64,000 bases of DNA. Source: Streptomyces griseiscabiei. Its GTDB lineage: Bacteria > Actinomycetota > Actinomycetes > Streptomycetales > Streptomycetaceae. The translations under genes were made by a program, and so were the position numbers. Below the pieces are notes generated by a model. That model saw only the letters and a program-made list of their open reading frames with translations. It did no database searches and was not told the DNA's origin. Positions within the stretch are counted from its first letter, which is position 1, and every line of letters begins with the position of its first letter. Where the stretch lies: positions 1,550,001-1,614,000 of the forward strand of contig NZ_JAGJBZ010000001.1 of NCBI RefSeq assembly GCF_020010925.1. Reading direction: 5' to 3'. Below, one piece after another: positions 37,159-45,889 of this stretch.

Positions 37159-39498
37159 CTACTTCCGCATCACCGCGGGTTCGCGGCGCCGCAGCAGCCG
37201 GGCCACGAGCCAGCCGCAGAGCAGTGACAGGACGACGAGCATCCCCAGGTCGAGGAGCCACACGCCCGCCGAGTGCGCGAACAGCGGGTCCGAGGTGTCG
37301 GGGACGATCCGTTCGAGGTCGATCGTGCCGGCCATCGCGGCGAACGCCCACCGCGACGGCACCAGCCACGCCAGCTGTTCGAGGACGACCGTGCCCCGTA
37401 CGTCCAGCAGCGCGCCGCAGAACACCACCTGGACGATGGCGAGGAGCACCAGCAGCGGCATGGTGACCTCCTCCTTGCGGACCAGCGCGGAGACGACCAG
37501 GCCGAGCATCATCGCGGTGAACGCGAGCAGCGCGACGGCGATCGTGATCTCGACTAGGGGCGGCAGCAGCACGCCTTCGCCGCCGGGGGCACTGAGGTCG
37601 ACGCCGAGCAGGGCGACCAGGGTGAGGACGACGGCCTGGAGGACGGTGACGGTGCCGAGGACGACGACCTTGGACATCAGATACGCGGATCTGGACAGCC
37701 CGACGGCCCGTTCGCGCTGGTAGATGACGCGTTCCTTGACCAGTTCGCGCACGGCGTTGGCCGCGCCCGTCAGCACCCCGCCGACGCACAGGATGAGCAG
37801 CGCGTTCATGGCGGTCTCCCGGTCCAGAGTGCCGCCCGCGAGGGCCCTGGCCATCGCGCCCATCACGAACGGCAGCGCGATCATGATGGCGAGGAAGGTG
37901 CGGTCGGCGCCGAGCGCGGCGGTGTACCGGCGGACCAGGGTGCCCAGTTGGGCCACCCAGCTCTGCGGTTTGGGCGGCGGCGGCGCCGCGGCGACCGGTT
38001 CCGGGTCGGGGAGGTACGGCTGTGCCATGGCGGCGGTGACGTACTGCCGCCGGAACGGCGAGTCGCGGTACTCGCCCGCCCAGTCCCGCTCCCGGTCCCG
38101 TTCGAAGGCCTCGAAAGCCTCCGGCCACTGCTCGAAGCCGAAGAAGGCGAGGGTGTCGTCCGGCGGCCCGTAGTAGGCGACCCGGCCGCCGGGCGCGAGG
38201 ACGAGGAGGCGGTCGCAGACGTCGAGGCTGAGGACGCTGTGGGTGACGACGATGACGGTGCGGCCGTCGTCGGCGAGACCGCGCAGCATGTGCATCACCG
38301 AGCGGTCCATGCCGGGGTCGAGCCCGGAGGTCGGTTCGTCCAGGAACAGCAGGGAGGGTTTCGTCAGCAGTTCCAGGGCGACGCTGACCCGTTTGCGCTG
38401 GCCGCCGGAGAGGCTGTGGATGGGCTGGCGGGCACGCTGTTCGAGGCCCAGTTCACGGATCACCTCGTCGACCCGGGCCTGCCGCTCGGCCTTGGCGGTG
38501 TCCTGCGGGAAGCGGAGTTCGGCGGCGTAGGACAGGGCCCTGCGGACGGTCAGCTGGGCGTGCAGGATGTCGTCCTGCGGGACCAGGCCGATGCGCTGGC
38601 GCAGTTCGGCGTAGTCGCGGTAGAGGTCGCGGCCGTCGTAGAGGACCGTGCCGCTGTCGGCGGGGCGCTGCCCGGTCAGGGCGTTCAGGAGGGTGGACTT
38701 GCCGGCGCCGCTCGGGCCGACCACGGCGAGGAGGCACTTCTCGCCGACCGGAAACGACACCCCGTCCAGCAGCGTCTTGCGGCCCCGGTCGACGGCGACG
38801 GTGAGTTCCTGGACATCGAGGGACACCTCGCCGGTGTCCACGTACTCCTGCAGTTCGTCGCCGACCAGGCAGAACGCGGAGTGTCCGATGCCGACGATGT
38901 CACCGGGAGTGACCGGGGCCCGGTCGACGGGCGTGCCGTTCAGGAAGGTGCCGTTGTGGCTGCCGAGGTCGACGATCTCGTAGGTGCCTTCGGGCCGCGC
39001 CCGTAGCTCGGCGTGCCGGCGGGAGACGACGAGGTCGTCGATGACCAGGTCGTTGTCGGACGCGCGGCCGATGCGGACGGTCCGCTCGGGCAGCGGGCGG
39101 ACGCTGGTGGGCTGCCGGAAGGTGCCGGTGGCGGCGGGGGTCAGGACTCCGGAGGGCCGCTCGGCGGACCGCTCGGGGGTGCGGCCGGTGAGGACCGCGC
39201 GGGGTCCGTCGGGGAGGCTCCCGAAGTGGATCACGGTGCCGGGGCCGACGTCCCACTCGTGGATGCGGTGGCCGTCGGCGTACGTGCCGTTGGTGCTGTT
39301 CTCGTCCTCGATGGTCCAGTGGTCCGCCTCGGCGCGCAGCACCGCGTGGTGCCAGGAGACCCGGTCGTCGTCGAGGACGACGTCGCTGAGCGGGTCACGG
39401 CCCACGTGATAGGCGTGGGACGGGGTCATCACGGTGGAGCCCGACTCGGTCTCCAGCACGAGTTCGGGCGCAGTCGGCGCGATCGACCGCTCTGCCAT
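37159..39498 (-). CDS. double-FHA ABC transporter (ABCG-like ATPase fused to membrane domain; Rv1747-like)
   Basis: A 779-residue fusion. FHA1 has GRDPLSD (33-39), SWHH and STNGTY; FHA2 has GRASDND (about 143), SRRHAEL and SHNGTF. The ATPase domain has Walker A GPSGAGKST (about 262), signature LSGGQRKR (about 366) and Walker B LLFLDEPTSG. Six hydrophobic segments (about 540-775) form an ABC2-type membrane domain. The order resembles mycobacterial Rv1747, a cell-envelope exporter regulated by phosphorylation. The FHA residues that grip phosphothreonine (Arg, Ser, Asn) are all present, so both should be functional. The gene heads the operon with the SH3-like protein and the kinase. The exported substrate is unknown. 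Confidence 0.94.
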   Translation of the reverse strand: MAERSIAPTAPELVLETESGSTVMTPSHAYHVGRDPLSDVVLDDDRVSWHHAVLRAEADHWTIEDENSTNGTYADGHRIHEWDVGPGTVIHFGSLPDGPRAVLTGRTPERSAERPSGVLTPAATGTFRQPTSVRPLPERTVRIGRASDNDLVIDDLVVSRRHAELRARPEGTYEIVDLGSHNGTFLNGTPVDRAPVTPGDIVGIGHSAFCLVGDELQEYVDTGEVSLDVQELTVAVDRGRKTLLDGVSFPVGEKCLLAVVGPSGAGKSTLLNALTGQRPADSGTVLYDGRDLYRDYAELRQRIGLVPQDDILHAQLTVRRALSYAAELRFPQDTAKAERQARVDEVIRELGLEQRARQPIHSLSGGQRKRVSVALELLTKPSLLFLDEPTSGLDPGMDRSVMHMLRGLADDGRTVIVVTHSVLSLDVCDRLLVLAPGGRVAYYGPPDDTLAFFGFEQWPEAFEAFERDRERDWAGEYRDSPFRRQYVTAAMAQPYLPDPEPVAAAPPPPKPQSWVAQLGTLVRRYTAALGADRTFLAIMIALPFVMGAMARALAGGTLDRETAMNALLILCVGGVLTGAANAVRELVKERVIYQRERAVGLSRSAYLMSKVVVLGTVTVLQAVVLTLVALLGVDLSAPGGEGVLLPPLVEITIAVALLAFTAMMLGLVVSALVRKEEVTMPLLVLLAIVQVVFCGALLDVRGTVVLEQLAWLVPSRWAFAAMAGTIDLERIVPDTSDPLFAHSAGVWLLDLGMLVVLSLLCGWLVARLLRRREPAVMRK

Positions 39499-39576
39499 GC
39501 CGAAAATTCTACCGATTGGCCCCGATATGCGCGCCCGACCGCTTCGGTGCGGGCCGGCCGCCGCACCGGACCGGGA

Positions 39577-39987
39577 TCAGGCGGCGGGGGCGGCGATCCG
39601 CTGGGCGATGCGCTGCATGCGTACGGCGTCGACGGACTCCGCGAGCAGTTCGTACTCCGTGGTGTCGTCGTTCGTGGCGATCCGGACCAGGTTCCCGGCG
39701 GCCAACTCCTCGGCCACCAGGTCCTGTTGACCGTCGTCGGTGGACCAGGCGCGCAGCTGGCTCGGCACGTCCGGCACGGTGTCGGCGACCGGGACGACCG
39801 CGTTCGGGGGGAAGTGGGGATTGTCGGGTCGCGGGTCGAGGCGCTCGGCGATCCATAACGCGCGGTCGCGCATCCACCACAGCGCGAGCGCCAACGTCGG
39901 GGCGCGATAGGTACCGAGGGGCACACCGACGCGCCGGCCGTCGCACCAGCCGTACGCGGTGACATGGCACAGGAATTCGTCGTGCAC
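39577..39987 (-). CDS. uncharacterised 136-residue protein
   Basis: The predicted soluble protein starts HDEFLCHVTAYGWCDGRRVGVPLGTYRAPTLALAL in segments, contains ALWIAERLD, and ends with repeated small hydrophobic residues (RMQRIAQRIAAPAA). No catalytic motif is recognised. GTG 39987 is chosen because GGGGGAGCG lies just upstream; a longer in-frame version would start at 40008. Codon use is like that of the neighbours, so the gene is probably real. It is upstream of, and on the same strand as, the FHA-ABC operon, 78 bases away, and could be its first gene. Confidence 0.65.
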   Translation of the reverse strand: MHDEFLCHVTAYGWCDGRRVGVPLGTYRAPTLALALWWMRDRALWIAERLDPRPDNPHFPPNAVVPVADTVPDVPSQLRAWSTDDGQQDLVAEELAAGNLVRIATNDDTTEYELLAESVDAVRMQRIAQRIAAPAA

Positions 39988-40578
39988 GCTTCGCTCCCCC
40001 GGTCGCACCGCCGACCCGCCCGGCCCCGCTCGCCGCGCGGACTCACTCTCGCCTCGCAGATGTGCTGGTCGTGCAGATCCGACGATCGAGCGTTACGCAC
40101 AGTGACATGGTGAACGCGCACGGGTGCGCGTTCGTTCATGACTCAATCGCCCTGTCAGTCGAGTATCGACACTCCTGACCCTCTGTCACCATGCCAATTC
40201 AGCCAGTCTCCTGGCATATGCGAGCGCGCGATTGGCCGAAACACTGCGAAGGCCCCTCCGACCGGGCCTTCTGCGAGCCCCGGAGACGACCTCCGAGGTG
40301 ATCGACGTCCGCCGAGAGATCCGGGCATCGTGTGCGGTACCGGCGGTACCGGGGCGAGAAGCCGACGGGCGGCTCCGGATCCGGTCCCGACGCCGGTCCC
40401 CGTTCCATACGGATGTCCTCGCCGAAGGGTTCAACGATCACGCCGCCGATTCACGACCGATTCACGACCGATTCACGGCCTCCGAGACCGCCACGGGTCG
40501 GTCGCGGCCTCGCGATGAGTTTCCCCGCTCCCGCCGGTCTCTTGTACGTGGAGGACCACCGGGAGCGGAGGAGACATC
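39988..40578. other. 591-bp gene-poor region with inverted and tandem repeats
   Basis: Several overlapping open frames occur here on both strands, but none has a ribosome site plus normal codon bias, so no gene is called. The stretch 40130-40260 is visibly less GC-rich than the rest. Visible structure includes GAGTATCGACACTC (40161-40174), a near-palindrome, and a triple 11-bp tandem repeat at 40446-40478. The right end carries GGAGGAGACATC, the ribosome site for the DUF1905 gene. Confidence 0.55.
40446..40478. repeat. three tandem copies of an 11-bp unit
   Basis: CCGATTCACGA is repeated three times head to tail, the third copy ending in G instead of A. The period of 11 bases is one helical turn, so a protein could bind the copies on one face. 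It lies about 100 bases upstream of the DUF1905 gene. Confidence 0.8.
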
Positions 40579-40866
40579 ATGAGCACGCTCGACGAGCAGT
40601 TCACGGCGGAGCTGCGGAAGAGCCCCGCCCGGGGCGGCTGGACCTATCTCGTGTGGCCCGGGTCCGCCGCCTTCTTCGGCACCCGCGGCCTGGTCAAGGT
40701 CCGCGGCACGATCGACGGCCACCCCTTCCGCGGCTCTTTCATGGCCCTGGGCGACGGCACCCACAAGCTGCCCGTCAGGGCCGAGGTGCGCAAGGCGATC
40801 GGGAAGGAGGCGGGCTCGTCGGTGACCGTCCGCCTGGAGGAGCGGATCAAGGGCGACAGGCCCTAG
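40579..40866 (+). CDS. DUF1905 family small protein
   Basis: A 95-residue protein matching the DUF1905 beta-barrel type: [44 protein letters not shown] and [25 protein letters not shown] in segments. The biochemical role of this family is not established; in other proteins it is sometimes fused to YdeI-like domains. ATG 40579 has GGAGGAG eight bases upstream. It overlaps the 3' end of the convergent aldo/keto reductase gene by four bases. The upstream region holds the triple 11-bp repeat. Confidence 0.85.
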   Translation: MSTLDEQFTAELRKSPARGGWTYLVWPGSAAFFGTRGLVKVRGTIDGHPFRGSFMALGDGTHKLPVRAEVRKAIGKEAGSSVTVRLEERIKGDRP

Positions 40867-41861
40867 ATCTTGCCCTCGATGATCTCGTCGATGCGGGTCA
40901 GCTCGTCGTCCTCGAAGTCGAGGTTGGCGATGGCGCCGACGCTGTCCTCGATCTGGCGGGCGCTGCTCGCGCCGACGAGGGCGGAGGTGACCCGGCCGCC
41001 GCGCAGCGTCCAGGCCAGGGCGAGCTGGGCGAGGGTCTGACCACGGGACTTCGCGACGCCGTCCAGCGCGCGCAGCCTGCCGACCAGGTCCTCGGTGACG
41101 GCGTCGGAGTTCAGGAAGGGGCTGTCGCTCGCCGCGCGGGAGCCCTCCGGGATGCCGTCGAGGTAGCGGGAGGTCAGCAGGCCCTGCTCCAGCGGGGAGA
41201 AGACGATGGAGCCGACCTGGAGCTCGTCGAGGGCGTCGAGCAGGCCCTCGCTCTCGGGGCGCCGGTCGAGCATCGAGTAGCGCGGCTGGTGGATGAGGAG
41301 GGGGGTGCCCAGCTCGCCCAGGATGCGGGCGGCCTCGCGGGTCTGCTCGGCGGAGTAGTTGGAGACACCGACGTACAGCGCCTTGCCCTGCTGGACCGCC
41401 GAGTGCAGCGCGCCCATCGTCTCCTCCAGCGGAGTCTGAGGGTCGGGGCGGTGCGAGTAGAAGATGTCGACGTAGTCCAGGCCCATGCGCTTCAGGCTCT
41501 GGTCGAGCGAGGAGAGCACGTACTTCCGGGAGCCCCACTCGCCGTACGGGCCGGGCCACATCAGATAGCCGGCCTTGCTGGAGATGATCAGCTCGTCACG
41601 GTACGGCGCGAAGTCCGCCTTGAGCGCCTCGCCGAGGGCGGACTCGGCGGAGCCGGGCGGCGGGCCGTAGTTGTTGGCCAGGTCGAAGTGGGTGACGCCC
41701 AGGTCGAAGGCGCGGCGCAGGATCGCGCGCTGGGTCTCGACGGAACGGTCGGGGCCGAAGTTGTGCCACAGGCCGAGTGAGAGCGCGGGAAGCTTCAGAC
41801 CGCTGCGTCCGGTGCGCCGGTAGGGCATGTCCGCGTAGCGGTCGGGGTGTGCGGTGTACAA
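40863..41861 (-). CDS. aldo/keto reductase, YghZ/Kv-beta type
   Basis: A 332-residue NADPH-dependent reductase with a TIM barrel. Family motifs are [36 protein letters not shown] (with the catalytic Tyr), [19 protein letters not shown] (catalytic Lys), [12 protein letters not shown] and, for NADP binding, [12 protein letters not shown]. It resembles E. coli YghZ, which acts on methylglyoxal and other aldehydes. TTG 41861 is chosen because TTGGAG lies six bases upstream and the encoded [14 protein letters not shown] matches the family N-terminus. A divergent LysR regulator starts 144 bases away, with a perfect palindrome in between. Confidence 0.92.
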   Translation of the reverse strand: MYTAHPDRYADMPYRRTGRSGLKLPALSLGLWHNFGPDRSVETQRAILRRAFDLGVTHFDLANNYGPPPGSAESALGEALKADFAPYRDELIISSKAGYLMWPGPYGEWGSRKYVLSSLDQSLKRMGLDYVDIFYSHRPDPQTPLEETMGALHSAVQQGKALYVGVSNYSAEQTREAARILGELGTPLLIHQPRYSMLDRRPESEGLLDALDELQVGSIVFSPLEQGLLTSRYLDGIPEGSRAASDSPFLNSDAVTEDLVGRLRALDGVAKSRGQTLAQLALAWTLRGGRVTSALVGASSARQIEDSVGAIANLDFEDDELTRIDEIIEGKI

Positions 41862-41953
41862 CGCGACTCCAAAAGAGGTTGGCGCGGGGGGACCGGAGTC
41901 CCTGAGAACCGGTGTCCACTCTTTCGCGACCTGGGGGCATTGGTCCAACAGAA

Positions 41954-41969
41954 GAATCCGATGGGATTC
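41954..41969. promoter_or_regulatory. perfect palindrome, likely LysR operator
   Basis: GAATCC-GATG-GGATTC is a perfect 6+4+6 inverted repeat in the 144-bp gap between the aldo/keto reductase and the LysR gene, 37 bases from the LysR ATG. LysR regulators usually bind such dyads between divergent genes. Confidence 0.65.
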
Positions 41970-42005
41970 AGCGCCCGCGCTTCTCAGTGCCTACTCTTCT
42001 CAGTC

Positions 42006-42911
42006 ATGGAACTCCGCCACCTCCAGCACTTCGTCGCGGTCGCCGAGGAGGAGCACTTCACCCGGGCGGCCGAACGGCTGCTGGTCTCCCAGTCGGGTCT
42101 GTCCGCCTCCGTCCGGGCCCTGGAGCGCGAGCTGCAGACACCGCTGTTCGTGCGCACGACCCGCAAGGTGATGCTCACCCCGGCCGGGCGGGCGCTGCTG
42201 ACGGAGGCGGAGCGGATCCTCGCACAGGTGCGGTCGGCCCGGGAGGCGGTGGCCGCCGTGCAGGGCGTGCTGCGGGGCATGCTGGCGGTGGGGTCCGAGC
42301 AGTGTGTGGCGGGGCTGCATGTGGCCGGGCTGCTGGCCGCGTTCCGGCGGCGCCACCCGGATGTGGAGATCTGTCTGCGGCAGGCGGGCTCGGGCGCGCT
42401 CGCGGAGGAGGTCGCGAGCGGGCGCCTGGATCTGGCGTTCGCGGTGCGGACGGCGCAGGAGGACACCGACCAGCTGCGCGTCGTACCGCTGTCCAGCGAG
42501 CCGATGACCGTCCTGTGCCATCCGAGCCACCGCCTCGCCGCGGCCGGGGTCGCCATGACCCCGGAGGAGCTGGGCGGGGAGGTCTTCGTCGACTTCCACC
42601 CGGACTGGGGCCCGCGCCGCGCCACCGACGCGGTCTTCGCGGCGGCGGGCGTCCGCCGGGCCGTCGCCCTGGAGGTCAACGACGTGCACAGCCTCCTCGA
42701 ACTGATCGACGAGAACCTCGGCATCGCCGTCGTCCCCCGCCACTTCCGGCACAAGCGCGACTCCCTCACCGCCCTGGCCGTCCGGGGCACGGGCGAGAAC
42801 GTGTACGAGACGGTCGCCCTGCTGCCGCCCCCGCAGGCCACCAGCCCGGCGGCGCGGGCCCTGATGGGGCTGCTCGACCCGCCGGTGGGATGCGCCGAGA
42901 TCAGCCCGTGA
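42006..42911 (+). CDS. LysR-family transcriptional regulator
   Basis: A 301-residue regulator. The winged HTH is in residues 1-60 (MELRHLQHFVAVAEEEHFTRAAERLLVSQSGLSASVRALE in segments) and a linker helix follows. The effector domain has the periplasmic-binding fold (GMLAVGSEQCVAGL, then LDLAFAV and HPSHRLA). ATG 42006 starts the conserved HTH directly. It is divergent from an aldo/keto reductase, the most likely target. The effector is unknown. The 3' end overlaps the convergent HTH-membrane gene by 11 bases. Confidence 0.92.
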   Translation: MELRHLQHFVAVAEEEHFTRAAERLLVSQSGLSASVRALERELQTPLFVRTTRKVMLTPAGRALLTEAERILAQVRSAREAVAAVQGVLRGMLAVGSEQCVAGLHVAGLLAAFRRRHPDVEICLRQAGSGALAEEVASGRLDLAFAVRTAQEDTDQLRVVPLSSEPMTVLCHPSHRLAAAGVAMTPEELGGEVFVDFHPDWGPRRATDAVFAAAGVRRAVALEVNDVHSLLELIDENLGIAVVPRHFRHKRDSLTALAVRGTGENVYETVALLPPPQATSPAARALMGLLDPPVGCAEISP

Positions 42912-44403
42912 CGGAGATCCACCGGCGGTTGATGGTGTCGTACTCGTAGCGCGGCAGTCCCTTGATCGCGGTCGTACGGAACGGGCGGCCGTTGTCGTCG
43001 ATCCGGACCGTGCCGGTGCGGCCCTCGGACGACCAGTCAAGCTCCAGGTACCAGCTGCAGTCACAGGTCTCGGTGTCGGCGGAGATCATCAGCACCTCCG
43101 GGTCCTCGGCCGACACTTGGTACGGCAGGCGCACGGCCGGGATCTTCACGTCCAGGTCGGCACCGTCGACCGGGCGGGCGATCGGCCGGTCCTTGTCCAG
43201 GTCCACGTCGAAGTAGCGCGGGGTGACCCGTCCTCCGCAGCCCTGGTCCATCCCGTAGGCGTTGCCCTCGGCGGGAGCCGAGCGTCCGGCGACCCGCACA
43301 CGCAGCGCGGTCAGGACGACGGCCGTGGACTTCCGCCCCTGCACCGTGACCTCCACGATCGTGTTCCGGCCGTGCACCCCCTGCTGCGTCGCGGCCCAGA
43401 CCCCCGCGTCCTGCGGCGCGGGCGGCGGGGGCACCTCGCCCGGCGGCTTGGCGACGACGTAGTCGTGCCCGCAGCCGAGGTTCCAGATCTGGGAGTTCGC
43501 CGTCCAGGTGAGGGGCACTCCGGTGGCCGGGGGTCGTTGCTCCTCGGGCTCTTCGTCCTTGGTGGGGCTGCTCTCGGGCGTACCGCTCGGAGTGGGCCCG
43601 GCCGAAGGGCTCTTCGAGCCACTGGCCTTCGGGGAGGGGGACGGACTCGTGGGCGCGGTCGAGGGGCGCTGGGCTCCCGAGGTCGTCCGGGAAGGGGTCG
43701 GCTCGCCGGCCCGCGTGCTGCCGTCCGCCGCGGACCCGCCCGACGGCAGCACGGTGAGGCTGGCGAGCGTCGCGACGAGCACCGCGGCGACGGCCGCGCT
43801 GACGAGAGTGCGCCGACGACGGTGCCAGGGACGGCGCGACGGGGGCGCCGAGGGGGACACGGTGACCGGTTCGGCCGACGGGTCGACGTCGACACCGGCG
43901 GGCGCAACCGGCTCGTCGGCGTCGGCGGAGACAGCCGATACGGCGGAGACGGCGGAGACGGCCGAGTCCACGGGATCGACGGCACCGTCAGGTCGGACCG
44001 TTACGGCCGAGTCAGCCGGATCAGCCGAATCAACGGGATCGGCTGAATCAGCCGGATCGGCGGGATCGGCCGTATCACCGGAATCAGCCGGACGGGCAGG
44101 TTCCGGTGCCCGCGAGGCAGCCGCCCCTCCCCCACCCGTACGCGCCCGCTGCCGGGCCGCGACCGCCGGCAGCCACAGGCGGTGCAGTTCGAGCCGCTCC
44201 TCCGCCGTGGCTCCGCAGAGCGCGGCGAAACGCTCGACGGGCGCGAAGTCGAGCGGGACGGTGTCACCCGCGCAGTAGCGGTGCAGCGTCGAGGTGTTCA
44301 TGTTGAGGCGGCGGGCCAACTGCCCGTAGCTGCGGTCCGTGCGTTCCTTGAGGCGTGTGAGCGACGCCGCGAACTCCCGCACCTCGTCCGGTACTGCCGA
44401 CAC
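42901..44403 (-). CDS. membrane-anchored XRE-type HTH protein with extracytoplasmic C-terminal domain
   Basis: About 500 residues. Residues 10-60 form a helix-turn-helix (LKERTDRSYGQLARRLNMNTSTLHRYCAGD). A low-complexity Asp/Pro/Ala/Ser linker follows (repeats of DPADSAD, near 110-170). One transmembrane segment is near 195-220 (TLVSAAVAAVLVATLASLTVLP). Beyond it lie a Ser/Pro/Thr-rich stalk and a beta-rich domain (about 310-500) with Cys residues in CGHDY, GCGGR and ETCDCSWYLELDW. Streptomyces has many such proteins and their function is not known. GTG 44403 is chosen because GGAG lies just upstream. The layout suggests a one-piece sensor that couples an outside signal to DNA binding. Confidence 0.8.
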   Translation of the reverse strand: MSAVPDEVREFAASLTRLKERTDRSYGQLARRLNMNTSTLHRYCAGDTVPLDFAPVERFAALCGATAEERLELHRLWLPAVAARQRARTGGGGAAASRAPEPARPADSGDTADPADPADSADPVDSADPADSAVTVRPDGAVDPVDSAVSAVSAVSAVSADADEPVAPAGVDVDPSAEPVTVSPSAPPSRRPWHRRRRTLVSAAVAAVLVATLASLTVLPSGGSAADGSTRAGEPTPSRTTSGAQRPSTAPTSPSPSPKASGSKSPSAGPTPSGTPESSPTKDEEPEEQRPPATGVPLTWTANSQIWNLGCGHDYVVAKPPGEVPPPPAPQDAGVWAATQQGVHGRNTIVEVTVQGRKSTAVVLTALRVRVAGRSAPAEGNAYGMDQGCGGRVTPRYFDVDLDKDRPIARPVDGADLDVKIPAVRLPYQVSAEDPEVLMISADTETCDCSWYLELDWSSEGRTGTVRIDDNGRPFRTTAIKGLPRYEYDTINRRWISVTG

Positions 44404-44648
44404 TGTTCTCCACATCCTCCCCGTCCCGGGACGGCGTCCCAGGCACTCCCCGTACATGCACGTCAGAAGGGCTGGGATGGTTCCATGGCCGCGGATCGGC
44501 CGTCCGCCGTTGCGCTCACGCCGGGTGACGGCCCATGCTCTGTGTGTCGCCCCGACCAGGGCCGGACGGACCATCCGGCGTCGGCGGCGGCGTACACCAC
44601 TCACTCATCCACGTACGCAACTCACGTACTCGTCCACGGGGGACACCC

Positions 44649-45272
44649 ATGCCCAAGCACACCCGAGCCCGCACGCTGACCGCACTCGTCGTGGCGGGAC
44701 TCACCGCGGGCTCCGCACTCGCCGCCGGCGCCGTACCGGCCACCGCCGCCGCGAAGGCGAGCAGCGCGCCGAAGTACCTGTCCGCGTCCCAGCTGCCGCC
44801 GCACCCCTCGTCCTCCTGGACGGCGGGCAAGATCGAGGACGGCGTCCCCGAGGAGCTGCAGTACTGCCTGGGCGACGCGTTCCTGGCGTACGACGTCAAC
44901 CACCGCTCCTTCCGGACGGACCTGGAGACCAGTGCCCGGCAGGTGGTGGTCGTCACCGGCAGCGCCGGCAAGGCCAAGGCGCTCGCCAAGCGGCTGAACA
45001 AGGACTTCCAGGACTGTGTGAGCGAGTCCTCCGACCCGGACGTCGAGGCCGAGTACCGGGACCTCGGGACGCTGCCCGTGGAGGAGGGCGCCCGTGTCCA
45101 CGGGGTGGCCACCGTGACGTCCTGGGGAGCGATGGACATCCGGCTGCTGTCCGTGGGCCGGGACGGCCGGACCGTGACCGTCGTGGACTGGGGGCAGATG
45201 GGCGGCTTCAAGGACGCGCCGGTCAAGGCCTTCAAGAAGACGACGACCACCGCCGTCAACAAGCTCTACTGA
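44649..45272 (+). CDS. secreted protein of unknown function (207 residues)
   Basis: The signal peptide MPKHTRARTLTALVVAGLTAGSALAAGAVPATAAA is followed by a likely signal-peptidase site after Ala-Thr-Ala-Ala-Ala. The mature part has YLSASQLPPHPSSSWTAGKI, one Cys pair (YCLGD and QDCVSES) that could form a disulfide, and VDWGQMGGFKDAP near the end. The fold resembles lipoprotein-like sensor or PknH-like extracellular domains only loosely, so no function is assigned. ATG 44649 follows GGGGGACACCC. The next gene, 46 bases downstream, is also secreted, and both may be one unit. It is divergent from the membrane-anchored HTH gene. Confidence 0.75.
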   Translation: MPKHTRARTLTALVVAGLTAGSALAAGAVPATAAAKASSAPKYLSASQLPPHPSSSWTAGKIEDGVPEELQYCLGDAFLAYDVNHRSFRTDLETSARQVVVVTGSAGKAKALAKRLNKDFQDCVSESSDPDVEAEYRDLGTLPVEEGARVHGVATVTSWGAMDIRLLSVGRDGRTVTVVDWGQMGGFKDAPVKAFKKTTTTAVNKLY

Positions 45273-45318
45273 CCGACCGGCAGCAGCGCACTCGACAGGA
45301 AAAACGGGGACCACGGAC

Positions 45319-45780
45319 ATGACCAGCACGCGCACCACCCGCCGTACCGCTCTGGCGGCGGGCCTCACCCTGGCTCTCGGCCTCGGCATGACGGCCACGG
45401 CGTCGGCCGGCGGCCCGCGCACCGTCACCGGCAAGCCGACCGACCCGATCACCCGTATCGCCGACTTCTACGGCGCCTACATCGACGCCCAGAGCGGCGA
45501 GGGCGGCGGGAAGCTCGCCGAGGAGCTGCGGAAGTACTACCTGACGCCCGCCCTGCAGAAGGAGCTCAAGGCCTGGGAGAAGAAGAACAACGCGGACGGT
45601 GTCCTGCGCGCCCAGAACACCCCCGTCCAGTGGAAGGTCACCGACAACGGCACCGCGAACCACACCGAGGCCGGTATCACCTTCACCTGGGGCAGCGGCA
45701 GGACCACCAAGCTGGTCGTCGACATGAACCGCAAGCTGAAGATCTTCCACATCGGCACCAAGGGCGCCGCCGGAAGCTGA
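45319..45780 (+). CDS. small secreted protein of unknown function (153 residues)
   Basis: The N-terminus MTSTRTTRRTALAAGLTLALGLGMTATASA is a signal peptide with a Tat-like twin Arg (TTRRTAL) and an ASA cleavage site. The mature domain (about 120 residues) includes RIADFYGAYIDAQ, YYLTPALQKELKAWEKKNNADGV and WGSGRTTKLVVDMNRKLKI. It looks like a single alpha+beta domain of the NTF2-like kind, but this is only an impression. ATG 45319 has GGGGACC upstream. It probably shares a transcript with the secreted protein just before it. A strong terminator follows. Confidence 0.75.
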   Translation: MTSTRTTRRTALAAGLTLALGLGMTATASAGGPRTVTGKPTDPITRIADFYGAYIDAQSGEGGGKLAEELRKYYLTPALQKELKAWEKKNNADGVLRAQNTPVQWKVTDNGTANHTEAGITFTWGSGRTTKLVVDMNRKLKIFHIGTKGAAGS

Positions 45781-45800
45781 GACCGGTTCCGCGGCCCCGC

Positions 45801-45841
45801 GGCCCCGCAGCGCCGGATCGGGGGACCGGCGCTGCGGGGCC
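45801..45841 (+). terminator. strong hairpin terminator
   Basis: A perfect 16-bp stem, GGCCCCGCAGCGCCGG with CCGGCGCTGCGGGGCC, closes a nine-base loop. It lies 20 bases after the stop codon of the secreted protein and ends that transcript. Confidence 0.85.
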
Positions 45842-45889
45842 TGCGCCGGGGGCGGTGCGGGCACGGTCCCGATGCCCGATGGTGGACGT

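Noticed and set aside
36515..38128. 537-codon minus-strand frame covering the SH3-like gene and part of the ABC gene
   Set aside because: Only its C-terminal 212 codons (from 37153) look like real protein. The upstream part is an out-of-frame shadow of the FHA-ABC transporter gene.
40138..40582. Overlapping open frames of 80-126 codons in the gap before the DUF1905 gene
   Set aside because: None has a good ribosome site or normal third-position bias, and they overlap each other in several frames.
44404..44604. N-terminal extension of the membrane-anchored HTH protein
   Set aside because: The extra 67 residues are Arg-rich, lack a ribosome site and precede the natural start of the HTH domain.
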